64,000 nucleotides of DNA from Pseudomonas graminis (GTDB lineage: Bacteria; Pseudomonadota; Gammaproteobacteria; Pseudomonadales; Pseudomonadaceae). Where the stretch lies: positions 248,001 to 312,000 of the forward strand of contig NZ_SOCR01000002.1 of NCBI RefSeq assembly GCF_004364335.1, given 5' to 3'. This document shows, piece after piece, positions 38,013 through 47,810 of this stretch; the stretch's first letter is position 1, and each line of letters begins with the position of its first letter. The notes under the pieces were generated by a model. It was not told the origin of the DNA. It worked only from the letters and a program-made list of their open reading frames with translations, and did not search any database. The position numbers and the translations under genes were made by a program.

Positions 38013-39194
38013 TCAGAGCGGCAGCGATACCCTGAACATCGACCCCGCCCCTTCTTCGCTCTCGACACTGATCCGCCCGCCATGAGCACTGACAATCTGA
38101 TCGGAGATAAACAGCCCCAACCCAAGCCCCGCCACCGCATGACTCGCCGCGACTCGCTCGAACTGCTGAAAAATGCGCTTCTGGTTTTCCGCGCTGATCC
38201 CGATCCCGTGATCGCGCACCTCGACCCGCGCCTCGCCGGCCTCGCTGTACACCCGCAACTCGATCGGCTTGCGTGCCCCGTAGCGCAACGCATTGGTCAA
38301 CAGATTCGCCACCACCTGCTCGATGCGAAACTCATCCCACACGCCAATCACCGGCGTCGTGGCCTGCAACGTCACCGCGCTGCCGGCGGCGGCAATCTGC
38401 GCGGAATAGCTTTCCACCAGATTGACCACCAGCTCCGACAAATCGAATGGACTGGTACGGATCGACAACTTGCCCGTCCGAATCCGCGACACGTCGAGCA
38501 TGTCCTCGATCAGCCGGATCAGGCTCTGGATCTGCCGCTCATCGCGGTCCACCATGGCCCGGAGTTTTTCCATGGTGAACGCCGACGCATTGTCCTTGGC
38601 CAGGTGCAGCTTGCGCAGCTGGGTTTCGAGAATCAGCCCATTGAGCGGCGTGCGGACCTCGTGGGAGACGATCGACATGAAGTCATCGCGCATACGGATC
38701 GCACGCTCCAGCTCGCTCTGGGTCGACTTCAGCTCGCGCATCAGGGCTTCCTGCTCCGCGCGGCTGCGTTCAAGCTCTTCAAGCTGCTGCTTCAGGGCCT
38801 TGCGCTGGCGATACAAGTCGACAAAGACGTTGACCTTGCTCTTCACCGCATGAATATCGAGGGGCTTGTGCAGGAAATCCACCGCACCGCTTTCGTAGCC
38901 CTTGAACGCGTAATTCAGCTCACGCCCGGCGGCACTGACGAAGACAATGGGGATGTTCTTGGTCTTCTCGGTACTGCGCATCAGCTCGGCAAGTTCGAAG
39001 CCGTTCATCCCTGGCATCTGCACGTCGAGAATCGCCATCGCAAACTCGTGCTCGAGCAGCAACGACAACGCCTCGTCCGCAGACAACGCCTTGAACACCT
39101 GACGGTCCTCACGCTTGATCAACGCTTCGAGCGCGAGCAGGTTCTCCGGCAGATCATCCACGATCAGCAGTTTGGCTTTGATTTCACTCAGCAT
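38013..39194 (-). CDS. Receiver-histidine kinase hybrid protein
   Basis: A 393-residue cytosolic protein with an N-terminal receiver (KLLIVDDLPENLLALEAL; acceptor Asp in MAILDVQMPGMNG; Lys in HKPLD). A coiled coil (about 125-165) leads to HisKA with His in SIVSHEVRTPLNG and HATPase with NLLTNALRYG, DHGIGIS and GLGLGLFIS. Receiver-first kinases are usually switched on by another kinase. It is the last gene of a four-gene minus-strand operon and overlaps cheB by 7 bases. The large CHASE3 kinase upstream is the likely phosphodonor. Confidence 0.93.
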   Translation of the reverse strand: MLSEIKAKLLIVDDLPENLLALEALIKREDRQVFKALSADEALSLLLEHEFAMAILDVQMPGMNGFELAELMRSTEKTKNIPIVFVSAAGRELNYAFKGYESGAVDFLHKPLDIHAVKSKVNVFVDLYRQRKALKQQLEELERSRAEQEALMRELKSTQSELERAIRMRDDFMSIVSHEVRTPLNGLILETQLRKLHLAKDNASAFTMEKLRAMVDRDERQIQSLIRLIEDMLDVSRIRTGKLSIRTSPFDLSELVVNLVESYSAQIAAAGSAVTLQATTPVIGVWDEFRIEQVVANLLTNALRYGARKPIELRVYSEAGEARVEVRDHGIGISAENQKRIFQQFERVAASHAVAGLGLGLFISDQIVSAHGGRISVESEEGAGSMFRVSLPL

Positions 39195-39805
39195 GCAATT
39201 CGTTCCAGCTCGACAAGCAAGGACCCAATGTCGGGCAAAGGCAGTAGAAAATCCGGCGTATGAAGGGCAAGCGCCGCTTCGGGCATGGCCCGCGCGAGGG
39301 CCTGGGCCGGGTCCTGGACCACGGTGAGACCACCGTACTCCTTGATTCGTGCAATGCCGCGCGCGCCATCGCTGTTGGCACCGGTCAGCAACACGCCGGC
39401 CAGTCGGTCACCATAGGCGTCTGCGGCCGAGTCGAACAGGATGTCGATGCTCGGGCGCGAATGATGCACCCGCTCCTCCTGACTCAGCGACAGGCTCAGA
39501 TCGTTCTCGATCGACAGGTGGTAGCCCGGCCCGGCGAAGTACAGCGTGCCCGGTTTAATGGTTTCTTTATCGTCCGCTTCCTTGACCGGTATCGCCAGGT
39601 TCACGGCAAAGACCTCGGCCAACTGGCTCCGACGCTGATCCGGCACGTGGAGTACCGCCAGGATTGGCAGCCGATAGCCCCTGGGCAGCGTACGGAAAAT
39701 CTTCAGCAGCGCTTCGACCCCGCCGGCCGATGCGCCGACCACAATCGCGTCCACCGCCGGCAACGCGCACGGCTCCGGGGGGGTGCCAGGAAACGACGTT
39801 CTCAT
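39188..39805 (-). CDS. CheB-type methylesterase domain protein
   Basis: A 205-residue protein made of only the CheB catalytic domain, without a receiver. The catalytic triad appears as Ser in VVGASAGGVEALL, His in LAVLHVPDQR and Asp in LTGANSDGARGI. Typical CheB demethylates or deamidates chemoreceptors. No chemoreceptor, CheA or CheW is encoded nearby, so the substrate is probably not a classical MCP; the adjacent kinases are candidates. It overlaps both cheR and the receiver-kinase gene by a few bases. Confidence 0.93.
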   Translation of the reverse strand: MRTSFPGTPPEPCALPAVDAIVVGASAGGVEALLKIFRTLPRGYRLPILAVLHVPDQRRSQLAEVFAVNLAIPVKEADDKETIKPGTLYFAGPGYHLSIENDLSLSLSQEERVHHSRPSIDILFDSAADAYGDRLAGVLLTGANSDGARGIARIKEYGGLTVVQDPAQALARAMPEAALALHTPDFLLPLPDIGSLLVELERIAC

Positions 39806-40620
39806 GATTTGCGGTAGATCCGCTCAAGTTTGACCAGCGGGTCGAACTGGTTTTTGTAGGCGGAAAAATCCAGTGTTTCCTTGCTGCCCAGCACGAGGAA
39901 TCCGCGGTGGCACAGGGACTCGTGAAACAGCCCGAAGGCGCGGTCCTGCAGCTTCTTGTTGAAATAGATCAGCACGTTCCGGCAGGAAATCAACTGGGTC
40001 TCGGAGAACACACTGTCCGTCGCCAGACTGTGATCGGCGAAGGTGACATTCTCTCGAAGGGTCTTGTCGAAAATCGCGTAATCGTAGGCGGCGGTGTAGT
40101 ACTCCGAGAACAGCCGTTTGCCACCGGCCTTCAGGTAGTTCTCGTTATAGCCACGCATGTTCTCCATGGAGAAGATGCCTTGTTTGGCCTTCTCCAGAGA
40201 ATGGGGGTTGATGTCAGTCGCGTAGATGATCGTGCGCTCAAGCAGGCCTTCCTCGCGCAGCAGGATGGCCATCGAGTAGACCTCCTCCCCGGTGCTGCAC
40301 CCGGCAATCCAGATTTTCACCGACGGGTAGGTCTTGAGCAGCGGCACGACTTCTTCGCGGATGGCCAGGAAGTGCGTCGGGTCGCGGAACATCTCGCTGA
40401 CCGGAATCGTCAGGAACTGCAGCAGCTGCATGAACGCCGAAGGGTCATGCAGCACGCGCTCCTGCAACGCGGAAATGGTCTTGAGTTCAAACTGACGCAA
40501 CGCGTGGGTGACCCGTCGTTTCACCGACGCGCCTGAGTAATCGCGGAAATCGTAGCTGTACTTCAAGTAGATCGCTTCAATCAGCAAGCGCAACTCGATA
40601 TCGGCGTCTCGTTCAGGCAT
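39802..40620 (-). CDS. CheR-type SAM-dependent methyltransferase
   Basis: A 272-residue CheR protein. An N-terminal helical domain (IYLKYSYDFRDYSGASVKRRV) precedes the catalytic domain with the SAM loop WIAGCSTGEEVYSMA, TDINPHSLEKAKQG and CRNVLIYFN. Normally it methylates glutamates of chemoreceptors. Here it pairs with a stand-alone CheB among histidine kinases. The ATG at 40620 is preferred; a GTG at 40629 is also in frame. The 3' end overlaps cheB (ATGA type). Confidence 0.93.
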   Translation of the reverse strand: MPERDADIELRLLIEAIYLKYSYDFRDYSGASVKRRVTHALRQFELKTISALQERVLHDPSAFMQLLQFLTIPVSEMFRDPTHFLAIREEVVPLLKTYPSVKIWIAGCSTGEEVYSMAILLREEGLLERTIIYATDINPHSLEKAKQGIFSMENMRGYNENYLKAGGKRLFSEYYTAAYDYAIFDKTLRENVTFADHSLATDSVFSETQLISCRNVLIYFNKKLQDRAFGLFHESLCHRGFLVLGSKETLDFSAYKNQFDPLVKLERIYRKS

Positions 40621-40668
40621 CGGCAACACTCTGGGTCGGGCAACGGGCGGTCAATTGATCCGATCCAC

Positions 40669-43600
40669 TCAGATACGTTCCATCTTCGGCAGCCACACGC
40701 GAATCAGCGAGAACAGCCGGTCCAGATCGATCGGTTTGGCCAGGTAGTCGTTGGAGCCGGCCTGCAGGCAGCGATCCTGGTCATCTTTCATGGCCTTGGC
40801 GGTCACCGCGATGATCGGCAGCTTGCGCCACCGCGGGTTCTTGCGGATCTCAATGGTGGCTTCATAGCCGTCCATTTCCGGCATCATCACGTCCATCAGC
40901 ACCAGATCGATGTCATCCACGGTGTTGAGCTTCTCGATTGCTTCCAGGCCGTTGCGCCCGACCTCGACGATCGCGCCTTTGTGCTCCAGCGCGCTGGTCA
41001 GGGCGAAGATGTTGCGCACGTCGTCGTCCACCACCAGGATCTTGCGGCCCTCGAACACGCGGTCGCGACTGCGCGCGGTCTTGAGCATCTTCTGGCGCTC
41101 GTTCGACAGCTGCGATTCGACCTTGTGCAGGAACAGCGTCACCTCATCGAGCAGGCGCTCCGGCGAACGCGCACCTTTGATAATGATGGTCCGCGAGTAG
41201 CGCAGCAGCTCGGCTTCTTCGTCACGGGTCAGGTTGCGGCCGGTGTAGACGATGACCGGCGGGAACGCGCAGATCTCGTCGGTGGACATGCGCTTGAGCA
41301 ACTCGTTGCCGAGCATGTCCGGCAGTTTCAGGTCGATGATCATGCAGTCGTAGGCGTTGTCGCGCAGCAGATCAAGGGCGTCCTGAGCGAAGCCCACCGC
41401 CGTGATCTCGATGTCGTCGTCGCCGATCAGCCGCGCGATGCTGTCACGCTGCAAGGCATCGTCTTCGACCAGCAGGATGCGTTTGACCTTCTGCGTGAGC
41501 TTGGCTTCGAGGCGGGCGAAAACGTCCTTGAGCTCTTCGCGGGTGGTCGGCTTCACCGCATAACCGATGGCGCCCATTTGCAGCGCGGCTTCCTGACGGT
41601 CTTCGACGGAAATCACGTGCACCGGAATGTGCCGGGTGCTCGGCAGCTCTTTGAGGCGTTGCAGAACGGTGAGACCGGAATGGTCCGGCAGGCGCATGTC
41701 CAGCAGGACGGCGTCCGGCACGAAAGAGGACGCCAGATCGAAGCCCTCGTCCGCAGCGTGGGCCACCAGGCAGTTGTAGCCAAGTTCATGGGCCAAGTCA
41801 TAGAGGATGTGGGCAAAGCGCACCTCGTCTTCGATCACCAAAATGCAGCGCTTGGTGAACGGTGCCTTTTCACGGTCATCGGCGAAACGCGGAATCGGCT
41901 CTGCAGGCGGTGCAGCCTTGGCGGCCACTGGCGTCGGCGGCGTGATGCGGGACGCAACCGGCGCAGGCTGCACGGCAACCACGGGCGCATCGGCGTACTG
42001 CGAAGGCTCCAGCTCGACGTATTCTTCCGGCACCACCAGGGTGAAAATGCTGCCCTGACCCGGCGCGCTGGTGACGCTGATCGAGCCGCCCAGCAGGCGT
42101 GCCAGATCGCGGGAAATCGACAGGCCCAGACCGGTGCCGCCGTAGCGGCGATTGGTGGTGCCATCGGCCTGACGGAACGCTTCGAAAATGCTTTCCTGCT
42201 GCTCTTCGGCGATGCCGATGCCGGAATCGCGAACGGTGAAGGCCACGCCCTCGCCGGGCTGACGGGAAACGGTCAGGCTCACGGCGCCGCTTTCGGTGAA
42301 CTTGATCGCGTTGGACAGCAGGTTCTTGAGGATCTGCTCCAGGCGCTGGCGATCGGTGTAAAGGGACACCGGCGTGCCCGACTGAATTTCCACCGAGAAT
42401 TCCAGCTTCTTCTCGGATGCCAGCGGCTGGAACGTCATGCGCAGGCCGTCCACCAGACGGCTGACACTGCTGTTCTCCGGGCGCATGTCCAGCTTGCCGG
42501 CCTCGACCTTGGAAATATCCAGAATGTCGTTGATCAAATTGAGCAGGTCATTGCCGGCCGAGTAAATCGACTCGGCGAACTTGACCTGTTCAGCGGTGAG
42601 GTTGTCCTGGGGATTTTCCGACAGCAGCTTGGCCAGAATCAGCGAACTGTTGAGCGGCGTGCGCAGCTCGTGGGACATGTTGGCGAGGAATTCGGATTTG
42701 TATTTGCTGGAGCGCTGCAACTCGTCGGCGCGGGCTTCCAGCTCAATCTGGGCGATGTGCAATTCTTCGTTATTGCGGTCCAGCGCGTCACGCTGGTCAG
42801 CCAGCGCCTTGCCCTGCTCGGCCAACTGCTCGTTGGTCTGCTCAAGTTCTGCCTGCTGGGTTTCAAGATGCGCCTGGGATTCCTTGAGAATCCGCGACTG
42901 CTCTTCCAGCTCTTCGTTGGCGGTGCGCAGTTCTTCCTGCTGCACCTGAAGCTCTTCGTTGAGCTGCTGTGTTTCGGCGAGCACTTCCTGCAAGCGTTGA
43001 CGGTAGCGCGCCGCCTCGATGGACGTGCCGACGTTCTCGGCCACCAGTTCAAGAAACTCCAGGTCGCGGGGCGTCAATTCGCGCAGAAAGCCCAGTTCGA
43101 TCACGCCGTTGACGTGGTCATCATTGCTGGTCGGTACCACCACGACGCTGCGCGGTGAGCCTTCGCCCAGGCCGGACGTCACTTTGAAGTAGTCCTGAGG
43201 GACGTTGTCCAGAGTGATGATCTGATCCTGCTCGGCGGCTTTGCCGACCACGCCCTCACCGCTGTAGATCGACTGCTCGTGCTGTTCCTGCTCCCGGGAA
43301 AAGCCATAGGAAGCCACGCGTACCAGCCCGCCGTGTTCCTGACGCACATACACTGCGGCCACCACCGCGCCCAGGTATTGAGCGAAGAAATGCAGCACGT
43401 TGCGGCCCAGCAGATTGAGGGTGAGCTGGCCGATGACCTGCTCGGCCAGTTCGCTCTGACCGTTGCGCAGCCAGGCGACGTGGGACAAGCGTTCGGCGTC
43501 CAGCTGCTGGGCCCTGAGGTTGGCAGCGTAGGTGTCGGACAACGTGGTCATGTCTCGACGCCCGACCCAGGCAAGAATCCCGCTGACGATCAGCACGAAG

Positions 43601-44178
43601 GTAATGTACAGCGACACTGACAGGACCGTGGTGTGCGTCACGTCGGTATTACGCGACATACGCAGTTGATGCTCGACGGTGGCGGCCTGGTCGTACTCCT
43701 CGCGTATCTCGTCGGACAGGCGCTTGCCGCGACGGTCCTTGATCGGCGTCTGGTAGTCGCCACCGCTGCGCCGCAGAGTGATCATCTCCTGGGCAAAGTC
43801 GTTCCACGCCGACTGCAGCGCCGCGAGTCGCTTGAATCGGTCAACCTGGGGCGGGTTGTCCGCGACCAGTTCTTCGAGGCCCTGGAGCTCTGTGCTGATG
43901 GCCGGCTTCGCCACTTCATAGGGGTCGAGAAAACGCTCGTCGCCGGTCAGCAGGAAGCCGCGCATCCCGGTTTCCATGTCCACCGACAGCTTGAGCGAGC
44001 GATTGATGTTGTTGATCACCCGGTCGGTGTGCTCGACCCACTGGATCGCCGACAACAGGTAGGAAATCAGAATGACGAAGAAAGCCGCACTCAGCACGCC
44101 GACGGCCAGAGGTAAACTGACGTTGCGGCTTAACAGTTTGCGGAAACGTTGCTCATCGACTGCAGAGTTGGTGATCAT
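40669..44178 (-). CDS. CHASE3-GAF hybrid histidine kinase with three receivers
   Basis: A 1169-residue membrane kinase. Two membrane segments (about 22-45 and 186-206) bracket a periplasmic CHASE3 domain ([24 protein letters not shown]). A GAF domain (about 245-400), a long coiled coil (about 405-500), HisKA (His in [13 protein letters not shown]) and HATPase ([28 protein letters not shown]) follow. Then come three receivers: CILVIEDE (Asp in [11 protein letters not shown]), RILLVEDD (Asp in [11 protein letters not shown]) and KILVVDDD (Asp in [11 protein letters not shown]). It heads the operon with cheR, cheB and a receiver-kinase. The second receiver ends [10 protein letters not shown] and may be atypical. 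Confidence 0.95.
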   Translation of the reverse strand: MITNSAVDEQRFRKLLSRNVSLPLAVGVLSAAFFVILISYLLSAIQWVEHTDRVINNINRSLKLSVDMETGMRGFLLTGDERFLDPYEVAKPAISTELQGLEELVADNPPQVDRFKRLAALQSAWNDFAQEMITLRRSGGDYQTPIKDRRGKRLSDEIREEYDQAATVEHQLRMSRNTDVTHTTVLSVSLYITFVLIVSGILAWVGRRDMTTLSDTYAANLRAQQLDAERLSHVAWLRNGQSELAEQVIGQLTLNLLGRNVLHFFAQYLGAVVAAVYVRQEHGGLVRVASYGFSREQEQHEQSIYSGEGVVGKAAEQDQIITLDNVPQDYFKVTSGLGEGSPRSVVVVPTSNDDHVNGVIELGFLRELTPRDLEFLELVAENVGTSIEAARYRQRLQEVLAETQQLNEELQVQQEELRTANEELEEQSRILKESQAHLETQQAELEQTNEQLAEQGKALADQRDALDRNNEELHIAQIELEARADELQRSSKYKSEFLANMSHELRTPLNSSLILAKLLSENPQDNLTAEQVKFAESIYSAGNDLLNLINDILDISKVEAGKLDMRPENSSVSRLVDGLRMTFQPLASEKKLEFSVEIQSGTPVSLYTDRQRLEQILKNLLSNAIKFTESGAVSLTVSRQPGEGVAFTVRDSGIGIAEEQQESIFEAFRQADGTTNRRYGGTGLGLSISRDLARLLGGSISVTSAPGQGSIFTLVVPEEYVELEPSQYADAPVVAVQPAPVASRITPPTPVAAKAAPPAEPIPRFADDREKAPFTKRCILVIEDEVRFAHILYDLAHELGYNCLVAHAADEGFDLASSFVPDAVLLDMRLPDHSGLTVLQRLKELPSTRHIPVHVISVEDRQEAALQMGAIGYAVKPTTREELKDVFARLEAKLTQKVKRILLVEDDALQRDSIARLIGDDDIEITAVGFAQDALDLLRDNAYDCMIIDLKLPDMLGNELLKRMSTDEICAFPPVIVYTGRNLTRDEEAELLRYSRTIIIKGARSPERLLDEVTLFLHKVESQLSNERQKMLKTARSRDRVFEGRKILVVDDDVRNIFALTSALEHKGAIVEVGRNGLEAIEKLNTVDDIDLVLMDVMMPEMDGYEATIEIRKNPRWRKLPIIAVTAKAMKDDQDRCLQAGSNDYLAKPIDLDRLFSLIRVWLPKMERI

Positions 44179-44447
44179 CGCGGGGGCTCAGGCGGGTTCG
44201 TCTAAACGACGGAGTTTGCCGCAAACCTCGGCAAAAACTCCAGCTTCAGACGCACAAGGTTGAATTTTCTGACAATAGATCGAGACCATTCGGGTGCGCA
44301 CTGTACATTTGAGTGCAATCTAAAAGCCACTACACTCAATTGAATCGTGTTGTTGCGGCGAAGAACTTGTCACAATTGCGCCCCCAGCGAAACGCTGTAT
44401 TGCCCCATGCCGTGCGATGCGCTCCCTGCCCAATTAAGGAACTTGCC

Positions 44448-44810
44448 ATGTCCGATTCACCCCGCACGATTCTGGTGGTCGAAGATGACAACATCGTCCG
44501 GATGTTGATTGTCGACGTCCTCGAAGAGCTTGACTACACAGTGCTGGAAGCTGCCGACGCCGCCGAGGCCCTTGCGGTTCTGAACAACGCTGGCCAGACC
44601 ATCGACCTGATGATGACTGACCTGGGCCTGCCGGACATGAACGGTAAGGACCTCGCAGTGGAGGCGCGCGCGATCCGCCCGGACATTCCGGTGCTGTTCG
44701 CCAGTGGCTACGCGGACTCCGTTGACGTGCCAGCGGGCATGCATAACATCGGCAAGCCGTTTTCCATCGACCAGCTGCGCGACAAGGTCAAGGGCATTCT
44801 TGGCAACTGA
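44448..44810 (+). CDS. Single-domain response regulator
   Basis: A 120-residue CheY-like receiver with TILVVEDDN, the acceptor Asp in LMMTDLGLPDMNG, Ser in FASGYA and Lys in GKPF. AAGGA precedes the ATG at 44448; the frame upstream to 44313 is not needed. It is divergent from the large CHASE3 kinase operon and overlaps the downstream glycosyltransferase start by 11 bases. It may be an output of the neighbouring kinases. Confidence 0.92.
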   Translation: MSDSPRTILVVEDDNIVRMLIVDVLEELDYTVLEAADAAEALAVLNNAGQTIDLMMTDLGLPDMNGKDLAVEARAIRPDIPVLFASGYADSVDVPAGMHNIGKPFSIDQLRDKVKGILGN

Positions 44811-46113
44811 GCAACGGGCGCAGCGATCCTCGATCCATGTGCTGATCATTGGCTACGTCTGGCCCGAGCCGCGATCGTCGGCGGCCAGCGGGCATGTCAT
44901 GCAACTGATCGACTGTTTCCTTGGGCAGGGCTGGCAGATCACCTTCGCCAGCGCCGCCACCGAGGGCGAGCACAAGGCCGACCTGGCCAAGCTGGGCATC
45001 GCTGAAGTCACCATCGCCCTCAATCACAGCAGTTTTGACGCTTTCATCGGTGAACTGAAGCCCGACGTGGTGCTGTTCGACCAGTTTCTGATGGAAGAGC
45101 AGTTCGGCTGGCGGGTGGAAAAGCACTGCCCCAACGCGCTTCGCCTGCTTGAAAGTTCCGACCTGCAGAGCCTGCGCCATGCCCGTCACCAGGCGGTCAA
45201 GGAACGGCTCGACGGCAAGCCAGATGCTGACCTGACTGATTACTTTCAGATGCCTCGGGATCAGCTGTTCACCCGAATGGCGACCACTGATCTGGCCCAG
45301 CGCGAAATCGCCGCGATCCACCGCAGTGACCTGAGCCTGATGGTGTCCGACGTCGAAATCGACCTGCTGACCCAGGCATTTTCGGTGCCCGCTGCTCAGC
45401 TCCATTGGGTCCCGCTGCTGGTACGAGAGCCGGGCGAGGCGCCCGATAGCCCGCGTAGTTTCGAAGACCGGGCGCACTTCATCACCATCGGCAACTTTCG
45501 CCATGCGCCGAACTGGGATGCCGTGCTGTGGCTGAAAAACACCGTCTGGCCGCTGATTCGCGCGCAATTGCCCGCCGCTCAGGTTCATGTGTACGGCGCG
45601 TATACGCCGCCCAAGGCCGCTGCGCTGCATAACGCTGCCCAGGGGTTTCACATCATGAACTGGGCGCAAGACGCGCTGGCGGTGATGGGTGCGGCGCGGG
45701 TTTCCCTGGCGCCGCTGCGTTTCGGCGCGGGGATCAAGGGCAAGATCATCGATGCCATGATCTGCGGCACGCCAACTGTCACCACGCCCATCGGCGCCGA
45801 GGCCATGCACGGCGAACTGGCGTTTCCCGGCGCCGTGGCCTCTGATGCGCAAGGGTTGGCGGACGCGGCAGTCAACCTTTACACCGATCAGGTGCGCTGG
45901 GAGCAGGCGCAACGGGATGGCTGGCAACTGCTGCCGGCGCGCTTTGGCCATGAACGCCATTGCGCCGTGCTGATTGAACGCATCCTCGCGCTGCGGGACT
46001 CCCTTCAGGCCCATCGCACGGCCAACTTCACCGGCGCCATGCTTCGCCACCATCAGCACAAGAGCACCCAGTACATGTCCCAGTGGATCGAAGCCAAGAA
46101 CAAAAATGCCTGA
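44800..46113 (+). CDS. Glycosyltransferase (GT4-like) coupled to a response regulator
   Basis: A 437-residue protein with a GT-B-type layout. The N-terminal half starts HVLIIGYVWPEPRSSAASGHVMQLI (donor/acceptor Rossmann fold), and the C-terminal half has FITIGNFRHAPNWDAVLWL and SLAPLRFGAGIKGKIIDAMICGTPTVTTPIGAEAMHG, a sugar-nucleotide-binding region typical of GT4. The start is either TTG at 44800, with AAGGGC upstream, or GTG at 44839; both lie at or after the receiver 3' end, so translation is coupled. The acceptor is unknown. No polysaccharide cluster is next to it. Confidence 0.85.
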   Translation: MATEQRAQRSSIHVLIIGYVWPEPRSSAASGHVMQLIDCFLGQGWQITFASAATEGEHKADLAKLGIAEVTIALNHSSFDAFIGELKPDVVLFDQFLMEEQFGWRVEKHCPNALRLLESSDLQSLRHARHQAVKERLDGKPDADLTDYFQMPRDQLFTRMATTDLAQREIAAIHRSDLSLMVSDVEIDLLTQAFSVPAAQLHWVPLLVREPGEAPDSPRSFEDRAHFITIGNFRHAPNWDAVLWLKNTVWPLIRAQLPAAQVHVYGAYTPPKAAALHNAAQGFHIMNWAQDALAVMGAARVSLAPLRFGAGIKGKIIDAMICGTPTVTTPIGAEAMHGELAFPGAVASDAQGLADAAVNLYTDQVRWEQAQRDGWQLLPARFGHERHCAVLIERILALRDSLQAHRTANFTGAMLRHHQHKSTQYMSQWIEAKNKNA

Positions 46114-46123
46114 TGCGTTTTGT

Positions 46124-46885
46124 TTAGCGCACGGCGCGGCGCAGCAGATAGGTATCCATGATCCAGCCTTTCTGTGCCCGCCCCGTTTCACGGGCCTGAC
46201 GTATCTGCGCGCTGACTTCGTGCAGCGGGCCTGATATCAGCATCTCGTCAGGAGTGCCCAGATAAGCGCCCCAATAGATGTGCAAATCCTGATCGACGAA
46301 CCGCTCGAAGGTGCAATGGGCGTCCAGCATCACCACGCTGTTGCTGATCTGCTCGCGCTGCTGCGCTGCAAGCTCCCGGCCGGTGGTGATGTGGATCGGC
46401 TCGCCGATGCGGTTCAGGCCGATGCGATGCCCGGCCGCCAGCGCCTGCACGCTGGTGATGCCGGGGATGACGTCGTAGGCGAATGACTCGCGACCGCGGG
46501 CGAGCACCTGATCGAGAATCCGCATTGTGCTGTCGTACAGCGCCGGATCGCCCCACACCAGAAATGCGCCGGTTTCGCCTGGGTTTATTTCATCGGCGAT
46601 CAGTTGTTCGAACAACACGGCGCGCTGCTCGTGCCAGTGTTCGATCCCGCTGCGGTAAGACGGCGAATCGTCCCTGCGCCTGGGATCGCTTACCTGCACC
46701 AGACGATAGTCATGCCCCTCGATGTAGCGCTCGCAGATGTCCCGGCGCAACGCCAGCAGGTCATCATTGGCGTAACCCTTGTCGAGGATGAAAAACACCT
46801 GGGTGCGGTTCAGCGCCTTGATCGCCTGAACGGTGATGTGCTCGGGATTGCCCGCACCGATGCCGATCACGAGGATTGTTTTCAT
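46124..46885 (-). CDS. cobF: Precorrin-6A synthase (deacetylating) CobF
   Basis: This 253-residue SAM-dependent methylase adds the C-1 methyl to precorrin-5 with loss of acetate, giving precorrin-6A. The N-terminus MKTILVIGIGAGNPEHITVQAIKALN is the SAM-binding signature. FLVWGDPALYDSTMRIL and VIPGITSVQALAAGHRIGLNRIGEPIHITTGREL are typical of CobF. The ATG at 46885 starts the fold, so the extension to 46975 is dropped. It is 40 kb away from the other cobalamin genes in this window, and I saw no cobalamin riboswitch upstream, only REP sequences. Confidence 0.95.
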   Translation of the reverse strand: MKTILVIGIGAGNPEHITVQAIKALNRTQVFFILDKGYANDDLLALRRDICERYIEGHDYRLVQVSDPRRRDDSPSYRSGIEHWHEQRAVLFEQLIADEINPGETGAFLVWGDPALYDSTMRILDQVLARGRESFAYDVIPGITSVQALAAGHRIGLNRIGEPIHITTGRELAAQQREQISNSVVMLDAHCTFERFVDQDLHIYWGAYLGTPDEMLISGPLHEVSAQIRQARETGRAQKGWIMDTYLLRRAVR

Positions 46886-46989
46886 GGGGTGACGACTCTC
46901 TGGAGGCGTTTGCGGAAGGTGCATAAGCGTATCGGGTTGTTGATGGGTGTAGTTAGTCCACGGCCAGATGAGCATTACTCCGCAGAATT

Positions 46990-47710
46990 GATGGTGCTTA
47001 GACTGGCCTCTTCACGGCTGAAGCCGGTCCCACTGAAAACACCGCGTACACCCGTAGGACTGGCTTTAGCCGGGAAAGCGTCGGGTGTCACACCGCAAAT
47101 TGGAGGGTGTTCAAACCGGCCTCTTCCCGGCTGAAGCCGGTCCTACTGAAAACACCGCGTACACCCGTAGGACTGGCTTTAGCCGGGAAAGCGTCGGGTG
47201 TCACACCGCAAATTGGAGGGTGTTCAAGCTAGCCTCTTCCCGGCTGAAGCCGGTCCTACCAAGCACCGCATTCAACCTGTAGGACTGGCTTTAGCCGGGA
47301 AAGCGTTGGACGTCACTCCGCAGAATTGATGCAGCTCAGACTGGCGTCTTCCCGGCTGGAGCCGGTCCCACTGAAAACACCGCGTACACCCGTAGGACTG
47401 GCTTTAGCCGGGAAGGCGTCGGGTGTAACACCGCAAATTTGAGGGTGTTCACGCTGGCCTCTTCGCGGCTGAAGCCGGTCCTACAGAACCCCGCGATCAC
47501 CTAGTGGGACCGGCTTTAGCCGGGAAAGCGTTGGACGTCACTCCGCAGAATTGATGCAGCTCAGACTGGCCTCTTCCCGGCTGAAGCCGGTCCTACCAAG
47601 CACCGCATTCAACCTGTAGGACTGGCTTTAGCCGGGAAAGCGTTGGACGTCACTCCACAAATTTGAGGGTGTTCAAGCTGGCCTCTTCCCGGCTGAAGCC
47701 GGCCCTCCTC
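46990..47710. repeat. Tandem REP-A doublet array (about 6.5 units, ~112 bp period)
   Basis: A REP-A pair and spacer repeats with a period of about 112 bp. Forward cores TAGGACTGGCTTTAGCCGGG start near 47057, 47167, 47279, 47392, 47505 (GGGACCGG form) and 47617, each followed by an inverse core. Two spacer types alternate: one with CACCGCAAATT...GAGGGTGTTC, the other with CTCCGCAGAATTGATGCAGC. There is no gene in the gap between cobF and mtlR. Confidence 0.95.
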
Positions 47711-47810
47711 AAGCCACGCGCCCATCTGCATCTGTTTAAAGCCCGCATCTGTATTCCGCCCAACAAATAGTGCACATTATTGCCACGCCACTCTCCAGAC
47801 CGGCACGCGC

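Noticed and set aside
40981..43158. 725-codon plus-strand frame antisense to the large kinase
   Set aside because: All kinase and receiver motifs are on the minus strand; the plus frame is a shadow.
46990..47710. Possible CRISPR array
   Set aside because: The repeats are inverted REP palindromes with repeated spacers, and no cas genes are nearby. The spacers are not unique.
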